A DNA stretch of 9,522 bases from Candidatus Martarchaeota archaeon (GTDB lineage Archaea > Micrarchaeota > Micrarchaeia > Micrarchaeales > CABMGC01): contig JAMDBP010000027.1 of assembly GCA_023487825.1 (NCBI GenBank), forward strand, positions 1-9,522. The letters run 5' to 3'. Below the pieces are notes generated by a model, which was given only the letters and a program-made list of their open reading frames with translations, searched no databases and was not told where the DNA came from. Shown here piece by piece: positions 5,092 to 9,522 of the stretch; positions within the stretch are counted from its first letter, which is position 1, and each line of letters begins with the position of its first letter. Both the position numbers and the translations under genes were made by a program.

Positions 5092-8000
5092 GTGAGTAAA
5101 CAACGTTCGAGATCAAAGAAGGAACAGATATCATTAGAGTACATGATGATATTCGCTTTTGCATTCCTTATAGTCGCAGTTGTTGTAGTCTATTTATATT
5201 TTACAGGAGTGCACAATACGACTTATACTAATTCCTATTGCTACCTGACTCCTGAGATGCCGTGCCAGGGAATGTATGTAATAGGCAATTCCATTTCTCC
5301 AACAAACATGAAGGCATACGTCATATTTACTAACGACAAAGGAACAGGCATATATGTTAAACCAGGATCTTTCTACTTCTACCCTAGTACAAGCAATACT
5401 GTTTATTCGGGAGATTGTTTCCCTTCCAACATACCTCAGGGCGGTGTTGCCATATGCAATGTTACTGTTAGCAACCTGAATGGAGGATTGTCTGCAGGAG
5501 AGCAGGTAAACCCTAAGTTCAATATTGCATATAGCGTTTGCAGCAATGATTATTGTAAGGGATTGAGTGCAAGCGCACCTGTGTTCAATACTACAGGCAC
5601 AGGAACAACATACGTTGCAACCAGTGCTCCGTCACTTTATTATGTTACGATAAAGAGCGGCAGCATAAACGTTACTGTGGACGGGGTGGATTATGCACCT
5701 GGTTCAAAACTGGCAGTATTTAAGGGAGTAAGATACACTTTGTTCGGAGAGGTTCCTTCAGGATATAATTTTGGTTCATGGACAGGCACAGGTGGAGTCA
5801 GTATCGCTTCTTCAGGTTCGCAGACGACTTCCTTTAGCGCAACATCAAACGGGACTATAGCTGGCAGTTATCTGGCTCAGACTTCGACATCTACCTCTAC
5901 CACATCAACATCGACAACATCAAGTTTGCTGTATTACACATTTACAGAGTTTACAAGCCCTTCTTCGGATGGAACCGCATCTCCAGGTACTGGGAGCTAT
6001 CCTGCAGGTTCCTCAGTAACAATAACTGCAAATCCAAATACAGGGTATCATTTTGTTGATTGGACGTGCTACGGAGCAGGATGCTATTCTGGAACAGGCA
6101 GTTCGGCTACGATAACTCTTGGTGCAGATAATATTGAGGAGACTGCTAACTTCGCGATAAACAGTTACACCTTTACAGAATCATCAAACCCTTCGGCAGG
6201 CGGGACTACAACTCCTGGAAGCGGAACATACAATTACGGTTCTTCTGTAACACTTGGAGAGAGTCCGAATTCAGGGTATCATTTTGTTGACTGGACCTGC
6301 TCTGGAACAGGATGCTATTCAGGGACAAGCACCTCACCTACTGTAACTGTAGATGGTGCAATTACAGAGACCGCCAATTTCGCACTGAATACATATACAC
6401 TTACTACGGGGGCGAGTCCGACAGGAAGCGGCACAGTATCACCGTCAAGCGGTACATATACATACGGATCGGCTGTAACTATATCGGCACTTCCATCTGC
6501 TTCAAACACCTTTACAGGATGGTCATGCAGCGGAACAGGATGCTATTCCGGAACCGCGACATCAAACACCATAATAATAACCAGCGATGTGACAGAGACT
6601 GCAAGCTTCTCTCCTTACCAACCTTTCACAGAGCTTGTCAATGATGCAGGTTATGGAACAGTTTCTCCAGGATCTGAGAGTGTACCTTACGGATCTGTAA
6701 TAGATATAACAGAATCTCCTTCCACAGGACATTACTTTGTCAGCTGGACAGGATCAGGGACAGGAAGCTATAGTGGGACTGCAACATCTGCTAATATTAC
6801 CATGGACAACCCGATTACAGAGACTGCCAATTTCGCCGCATATACTTATTCATTTACAGAATCGTCAAGCCCTTCGGCAGGCGGGACTACAACTCCTGGA
6901 AGCGGAACATACAATTACGGTTCTTCTGTAACACTTGGAGAGAGTCCGAATTCAGGGTATCATTTTGTTGACTGGACATGCTCTGGAACAGGATGCTATT
7001 CAGGGACAAGCACCTCACCTACTGTAACTGTAGATGGTGCAATTACAGAGACTGCCAATTTCGCACTGAATACATATACACTTACTACAGGGGCGAATCC
7101 TTCTGCTGGTGGTACTGTAACTCCAGCGAGCGGAGCGTATACATATGGGTCTGCAGTTACTATATCTGAAAATCCAGCATCAGGTTATCATTTTGTTAGC
7201 TGGACATGCTCTGGAACAGGATGCTATTCCGGCACAGGATCATCAAATACCATAATAATAACAAGCGATGTTACCGAAATAGCTAACTTTGGATCAACGA
7301 CCTCGACAAGCACTTCTACAACTACCTCAACGAGCACTTCGACAAGTACTTCTACTACGACCTCCACTTCTACAACAACATCCACTTCGACCTCGACATC
7401 CACAGTTAGCTGCGTACCAGGACAACAGAGCTACACTGCTTCAGGAACCTATTATTTCACAACTCCTAGCAGTTGCGGAACCTCAATCACATATACAATA
7501 AGTCTTGTTGGAGGTGGAGGAGGTGGAGCTGTACCGCAATTGACATATTGCACCAGATTACAGGATAGTTTCTGCGGATACTCTGCAGGGGCAGGAGGAG
7601 GTGGAGGAGGATATGAAGTAATAACGGCTTCAGGAATTGCAGCAGGCACTTCGATCACGGTAACCGTAGGGTCAGGAGGTGCACCATACTGTTCAGGCGC
7701 ATGTGGCTCAGCTAATGGAGGAGAGGCAAGTTATCCTGGAACTGCAAGTAGCGTTACAGCAACAAACCTTGCGGCAAGTGCAGGAGGAGGCGGAGGCGCC
7801 ATTGAAGCGCAAGAGATAGATGCTTCTTCATGCAGCGGCAATCCTCCGTATTCATCTGCTGCAGGAAGCGGTGGTACGAATTCGTATAGTGGAAGCGCAG
7901 TTATTTCTGTGATAACAAATGATGCAGGAAGCGCAGGAGTTTCAGGACCTTCTGCATCATGCTCAACAGATGGCGGTGCAGGAGGTGCTTCAGGAGGGAA

Positions 8001-8148
8001 CATGGGTGCAGGAGGTGCAGGAGCAACCCAATCCGTAGTAGCACAGGCAGGCTCACCTTATGGAGGAGGAGGCGGTGGTGGCAGCGGAAGTGCAGGATTA
8101 GGAGCTGCAGGAGGAGCTAACGGAGAGGTAATCATCTCCTGGAACTGA
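5092..8148 (+). CDS. Giant pilin-anchored surface protein with InlB-type B-repeats and C-terminal glycine-rich domain
   Basis: 1018 aa from the GTG at 5092, chosen because GGTG lies 5 nt upstream and the TATA box excludes earlier starts. Residues 1-11 are basic. Q12-I-S-L-E-Y17 followed by a hydrophobic stretch (18-37) is a class III signal peptide as in archaeal type IV pilin-like proteins. Residues 40-182 contain six Cys. A degenerate B-repeat (183-262) and a Ser/Thr linker (263-278) follow. Six InlB/Flg_new-type repeats of 74-77 aa span 281-734, with motifs such as GYHFVDWTC and ITETANF. A second Ser/Thr linker occupies 735-771. Residues 772-1018 form a glycine-rich domain opening with SITYTISLVGGGGGG and ending GGANGEVIISWN, as in phage tail-fibre and adhesin glycine-rich domains. 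It is likely displayed outside the cell as an adhesin or cell-wall fibre; this role is inferred. Processing by the A24 peptidase at 658-1506 is plausible. The -1 residue is Glu, unusual for the cleavage site. Confidence 0.88.
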   Translation: MSKQRSRSKKEQISLEYMMIFAFAFLIVAVVVVYLYFTGVHNTTYTNSYCYLTPEMPCQGMYVIGNSISPTNMKAYVIFTNDKGTGIYVKPGSFYFYPSTSNTVYSGDCFPSNIPQGGVAICNVTVSNLNGGLSAGEQVNPKFNIAYSVCSNDYCKGLSASAPVFNTTGTGTTYVATSAPSLYYVTIKSGSINVTVDGVDYAPGSKLAVFKGVRYTLFGEVPSGYNFGSWTGTGGVSIASSGSQTTSFSATSNGTIAGSYLAQTSTSTSTTSTSTTSSLLYYTFTEFTSPSSDGTASPGTGSYPAGSSVTITANPNTGYHFVDWTCYGAGCYSGTGSSATITLGADNIEETANFAINSYTFTESSNPSAGGTTTPGSGTYNYGSSVTLGESPNSGYHFVDWTCSGTGCYSGTSTSPTVTVDGAITETANFALNTYTLTTGASPTGSGTVSPSSGTYTYGSAVTISALPSASNTFTGWSCSGTGCYSGTATSNTIIITSDVTETASFSPYQPFTELVNDAGYGTVSPGSESVPYGSVIDITESPSTGHYFVSWTGSGTGSYSGTATSANITMDNPITETANFAAYTYSFTESSSPSAGGTTTPGSGTYNYGSSVTLGESPNSGYHFVDWTCSGTGCYSGTSTSPTVTVDGAITETANFALNTYTLTTGANPSAGGTVTPASGAYTYGSAVTISENPASGYHFVSWTCSGTGCYSGTGSSNTIIITSDVTEIANFGSTTSTSTSTTTSTSTSTSTSTTTSTSTTTSTSTSTSTVSCVPGQQSYTASGTYYFTTPSSCGTSITYTISLVGGGGGGAVPQLTYCTRLQDSFCGYSAGAGGGGGGYEVITASGIAAGTSITVTVGSGGAPYCSGACGSANGGEASYPGTASSVTATNLAASAGGGGGAIEAQEIDASSCSGNPPYSSAAGSGGTNSYSGSAVISVITNDAGSAGVSGPSASCSTDGGAGGASGGNMGAGGAGATQSVVAQAGSPYGGGGGGGSGSAGLGAAGGANGEVIISWN
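5878..5925 (+). repeat. Ser/Thr linker 1 coding repeat
   Basis: In-frame run encoding QTSTSTSTTSTSTTSS from alternating ACN and TCN codons. It separates the N-terminal region from the B-repeats. Such linkers in surface proteins are usually extended and may be O-glycosylated; glycosylation here is inference. Confidence 0.85.
6172..6419 (+). repeat. Near-identical 248-bp repeat, copy 1
   Basis: By eye this differs from 6853-7100 at only 6 of 248 positions, with an offset of exactly 681 bp (227 codons). It covers most of repeat unit R2 and the start of R3. Adjacent units are far more divergent at the DNA level. Confidence 0.93.
6853..7100 (+). repeat. Near-identical 248-bp repeat, copy 2
   Basis: Partner of 6172-6419, covering most of unit R5 and the start of R6. 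Four of the six differences are silent; the other two exchange Asn and Ser codons (NPS/SPS and GAS/GAN). Confidence 0.93.
7294..7404 (+). repeat. Ser/Thr linker 2 coding repeat
   Basis: 37 codons of almost pure Thr and Ser, written with mixed ACN, TCN and AGN codons. It joins the B-repeats to the glycine-rich domain. The DNA is low complexity and could change length by slippage or unequal recombination. Confidence 0.88.
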
Positions 8149-8195
8149 ATTAGCTTTTATTCGTGTGTATGGGAACAGGATGGGCATACGAATAA

Positions 8196-8209
8196 TTTTT
8201 ATATATATG
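8196..8209 (+). promoter_or_regulatory. TATA element of the rpoD operon
   Basis: TTTTTATATATATG lies about 55-65 nt upstream of the rpoD ATG, with an expected leader of about 30 nt. It makes rpoD the first gene of its unit, since the gene upstream is the surface protein rather than the usual rps13-rps4-rps11 genes. Confidence 0.5.
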
Positions 8210-8262
8210 CATGTATAATATGAACGCACTTCTTAGGCATTTTAACATGGCTAGATGATTTT

Positions 8263-8832
8263 ATGAAGGTAGAGATGCTCGAAAACAACAACAGTTATAT
8301 GCGCTTCAAGCTTAGCGGAAGTGATTACTCTACTGCGAATGCCCTGAGGAGAATGCTGATAAACAGTGTGGACTGCTTTGCGATAGACAAAGTTACCTTC
8401 TACGAGAACAACAGCGTGATGTTTGACGAGTACATAGCCCATAGGATAGGCATGATACCGATAAAGACACCGAAAGGGCATGATGAGAAGGATGAGGTAC
8501 TCTTTTCGCTTGAGGCTGAGGGTCCTAAGACAGTATATTCAAAGGACATTGAATCGAAGGACAAGGAGGTAAAGGTAGCCAATGAGGACATACCGATAAT
8601 AAAGCTTGGAGTCAACCAGAAGATAAAACTTGATGGAAAGGCAGTAATCGGGCGCGGCATGAAGAGCTCGAAGTTCCAGCCATGCATAGCAACCTACAAG
8701 CAGATAGATGATAACAATTATGATTTTTATATAGAAAGCTTCGGCCAGATGCCACCTGCTGAAATCTTAAAAAGAGCAGTAAGTATAATAAACAGCGAGC
8801 TAAAAGAGATAGCAAAAGAAGTGAAAAAGTAA
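8263..8832 (+). CDS. rpoD: DNA-directed RNA polymerase subunit D (RpoD/Rpo3), minimal form
   Basis: A 189-aa archaeal counterpart of bacterial alpha and eukaryotic RPB3; it pairs with subunit L to begin polymerase assembly. Diagnostic motifs are STANALRRMLINSVDCFAID (23-42), EYIAHRIGMIPI (57-68), LEAEGPKTVYSKDI (83-96), NEDIPIIKL (107-115), GKAVIGRGMKSSKFQP (125-140) and the C-terminal dimerisation region FYIESFGQMPPAEIL (155-169). Archaeal RpoD proteins usually run to about 250-270 aa because an extra domain, in some lineages a ferredoxin-like 4Fe-4S domain, sits between the KF/WxP motif and the C-terminal strand. Here only CIATYKQIDDNN joins them, so that domain is absent and there is no Cys cluster. 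No Shine-Dalgarno is obvious. The stop codon ends one base before tRNA-Leu. Confidence 0.95.
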   Translation: MKVEMLENNNSYMRFKLSGSDYSTANALRRMLINSVDCFAIDKVTFYENNSVMFDEYIAHRIGMIPIKTPKGHDEKDEVLFSLEAEGPKTVYSKDIESKDKEVKVANEDIPIIKLGVNQKIKLDGKAVIGRGMKSSKFQPCIATYKQIDDNNYDFYIESFGQMPPAEILKRAVSIINSELKEIAKEVKK

Positions 8833-8934
8833 GCGGGGGTGGCAGAGCTTGGCCAAATGCGCAGGATTGAGGAGTTTTTACGCAAAATTCCTGTAGCTTT
8901 AGTGCTTGCGTGAGTTCGAATCTCACCCCCCGCA
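8833..8934 (+). tRNA. tRNA-Leu(GAG) with intron
   Basis: Acceptor GCGGGGG (8833-8839) pairs with CCCCCGC (8927-8933), with discriminator A8934 and no encoded CCA. The D-arm starts at 8842 with GG at 8851-8852. Anticodon stem CAGGA (8862-8866) pairs with TCCTG (8889-8893). Loop T-T-GAG-G (8867-8872) gives anticodon GAG at 8869-8871, reading CUC and CUU. The long variable arm (8894-8909) with stem AGC/GCT, and the discriminator A, fit class II leucine tRNA. T-arm GTGAG-TTCGAAT-CTCAC spans 8910-8926. A 15-nt intron lies between positions 37 and 38, leaving 87 nt after splicing. It begins on the base after the rpoD stop and precedes rpl18e, so it is probably excised from the operon transcript. 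A tRNA-Leu ahead of L18e-L13-S9 genes is also known in haloarchaea. Confidence 0.95.
8873..8887 (+). other. 15-nt tRNA intron at position 37/38 with a relaxed bulge-helix-bulge
   Basis: Removing AGTTTTTACGCAAAA restores a 7-nt anticodon loop (TTGAGGT) on a perfect 5-bp stem. The splice sites sit in 3-nt bulges GG^A (8871-8873) and AA^T (8886-8888). The central helix pairs T8867-A8885, T8868-A8884 and G8869-C8883, with an A8870/G8882 mismatch. The intron closes with G8874-C8881 and T8875-A8880 around a TTTT loop. This is a near-canonical substrate for archaeal tRNA endonuclease. Confidence 0.85.
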
Positions 8935-8947
8935 TAAAGTGATTAAC

Positions 8948-9286
8948 GTGATAGAAAAAGAGTATCTGAAAAAGGCAATCGAGGACGCAAAGGTTAGTGC
9001 TACTGACAAGAACAGGAAGAGGTCAGATTACATAGTCAGACTTATGTCAAAGCCGAAGAGGCAGAGAGTAAGTGTGAATCTTGCAAAGCTGGAGAAGCTT
9101 GCGAACAGCGGAGAGAATGTGATCGTTCCTGGAAAGGTTCTTGGAAGAGGCAGTATGACCAAGAAGATAAATGTTGCGGCAGTAGTATATTCTGGAGACG
9201 CAGAGAAGAAACTTAAGGAGGCTGGCTGCACGGTCATCGGCATAAAGGAGATGCTTAAGAAGGACAATGTGAGAATAATAATATAG
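8948..9286 (+). CDS. rpl18e: 50S ribosomal protein L18e (eL18)
   Basis: A 112-aa protein of the eL18/uL15-like family found in archaea and eukaryotes. Seen are RSDYIVRLMSKPKRQRVSVN (about 23-42), the conserved core LEKLANSGENVIVPGKVLGRG followed by SMTKKINVAAVVYSG, and the C-terminal AEKKLKEAG with EMLKKDNVRIII. It binds 23S rRNA in the large subunit. The start is taken as GTG 8948 because GTGAT (8939-8943) lies 4 nt upstream, the same arrangement as for the next gene; GTG 8939 is an in-frame alternative adding three residues. Any longer reading would run into the tRNA. Gap to tRNA-Leu is 13 nt and to rpl13 8 nt, so all belong to one operon. Confidence 0.95.
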   Translation: MIEKEYLKKAIEDAKVSATDKNRKRSDYIVRLMSKPKRQRVSVNLAKLEKLANSGENVIVPGKVLGRGSMTKKINVAAVVYSGDAEKKLKEAGCTVIGIKEMLKKDNVRIII

Positions 9287-9294
9287 TGATACTG

Positions 9295-9522
9295 ATGGCA
9301 GAATACTTGATAGATGGAAGAGGAAAGGTTCTTGGAAGAGTCGGCAGCAGCGTTGCCAAGAAACTTCTCTTGGGAGATTCTGTGTTCATAGTCAATGCAG
9401 AGGAGATGATTATCAGCGGCCACCCTAAGGACATAGTGGCCAAATACAAAAGATTGTACGAACTTAAGGATAAGGCAAACCCTGAACACTCGCCTTACTG
9501 GTCGAGAAGGCCTGACCTTTTC
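9295..9522 (+). CDS. rpl13: 50S ribosomal protein L13 (uL13), N-terminal part cut by window edge
   Basis: 76 codons are present: MAEYLIDGRGKVLGRVGSSV, then AKKLLLGDSVFIVNAEEMII, SGHPKDIVAKYKR, and after a lysine-rich segment PEHSPYWSRRPDLF. These are the conserved nucleotide-binding-like N-terminal fold and the RRPDLF segment that precedes the RGMLP motif in archaeal and eukaryotic uL13. It is an early-assembling large-subunit protein. The start ATG follows GTGAT (9286-9290) by 4 nt. The gene follows rpl18e in the usual archaeal order L18e-L13-S9. The end is missing only because the window stops. Confidence 0.95.
   Translation, partial: MAEYLIDGRGKVLGRVGSSVAKKLLLGDSVFIVNAEEMIISGHPKDIVAKYKRLYELKDKANPEHSPYWSRRPDLF

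Larger units (their letters stand above)
5932..7293 (+). repeat. Six tandem InlB-type B-repeat units within the surface protein
   Basis: Units R1 5932-6162, R2 6163-6390, R3 6391-6618, R4 6619-6843, R5 6844-7071 and R6 7072-7293 (74-77 codons each). Each unit runs: beta strand (YTFTE or YTLTT), small-residue turn with a P-SxGTY-like segment, GSAVTI-like strand, GYHFVDWTC, CYSGT, hydrophobic strand, TETANF. The pattern matches the bacterial/archaeal InlB B or Flg_new repeat superfamily. Each unit has a Cys-x4-Cys pair except R4. Confidence 0.88.

Noticed and set aside
6312..7169. Alternative-frame plus-strand open frames with similar proteins (6312-6644, 6978-7169)
   Set aside because: They resemble each other only because they lie over the duplicated R2/R5 DNA. 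The real frame is that of the surface protein.
5878..7404. CRISPR-like or intergenic tandem repeat array
   Set aside because: The repeats are in-frame protein modules of 74-77 codons and Ser/Thr linkers, without unique spacers between constant short repeats.
7452..8003. Proline-rich open frames on the minus strand (7452-7658 and 7731-8003)
   Set aside because: They are the complement of GGN glycine codons in the glycine-rich domain, which gives long proline runs. No start signals or family features.
8906..8947. N-terminal extension of L18e into the tRNA
   Set aside because: The reading frame crosses the T-arm and acceptor stem of a perfect tRNA-Leu. GTG 8948 with GTGAT upstream gives a normal L18e.
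9131..9341. Identical 19-base string GGAAAGGTTCTTGGAAGAG in rpl18e and rpl13
   Set aside because: Both proteins contain GKVLGR at a conserved place in their own families and use the same codons. Chance convergence is the simplest explanation; similarity does not extend beyond it.

Overview
The window looks like part of a small-genome archaeal chromosome. Archaeal markers include MBF1 with an N-terminal zinc ribbon, FEN-1, a separately encoded MetRS-beta-like tRNA-binding protein, RNA polymerase subunit D, eL18 (L18e) and uL13, an intron-containing tRNA-Leu, class III (type IV pilin-like) signal sequences, and AT-rich TATA elements close upstream of genes. A DPANN lineage, perhaps Micrarchaeota/ARMAN-like, is plausible from the compact layout, the minimal RpoD and the QxSxEY pilin motif. 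That assignment is inference only.

Layout. Minus strand, 1-1506: a prepilin peptidase, then MBF1, then the start of FEN-1 running off the left edge. FEN-1 begins directly after the MBF1 stop codon, apparently at an AUA codon. Minus strand, 1588-2298: an unrecognised, probably exported protein. Plus strand, 2299-2918: a leader of about 280 nt with strong RNA-folding potential in front of a small winged-helix protein; a 17-bp stem buries its start codon. Minus strand, 2924-3794: a two-gene unit of a tRNA-binding OB-fold protein and a dNMP-kinase-like P-loop protein. It diverges from thpR (3837-4379), which converges with an unrecognised 193-aa gene (4350-4931).

From 5092 to 8148 lies a giant surface protein (1018 aa from the preferred GTG). 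It has a class III pilin-like signal, a Cys-containing N-terminal region, six InlB-type B-repeats plus one degenerate copy, two Ser/Thr linkers, and a C-terminal glycine-rich domain of the type seen in phage tail fibres and adhesins. The prepilin peptidase at 658-1506 is a candidate processing enzyme for it.

From 8263 to the right edge is an information-processing operon on the plus strand: rpoD, tRNA-Leu(GAG) starting on the base after the rpoD stop, rpl18e and rpl13 (cut by the window). The tRNA carries a 15-nt intron at position 37/38. First genes of units mostly have a TATA element 25-45 nt upstream and little leader. Downstream genes use GTGA-type Shine-Dalgarno sequences 4-5 nt before the start. 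The two standout features are the self-occluding leader of the winged-helix gene and the chimeric pilin/InlB/glycine-rich surface protein.
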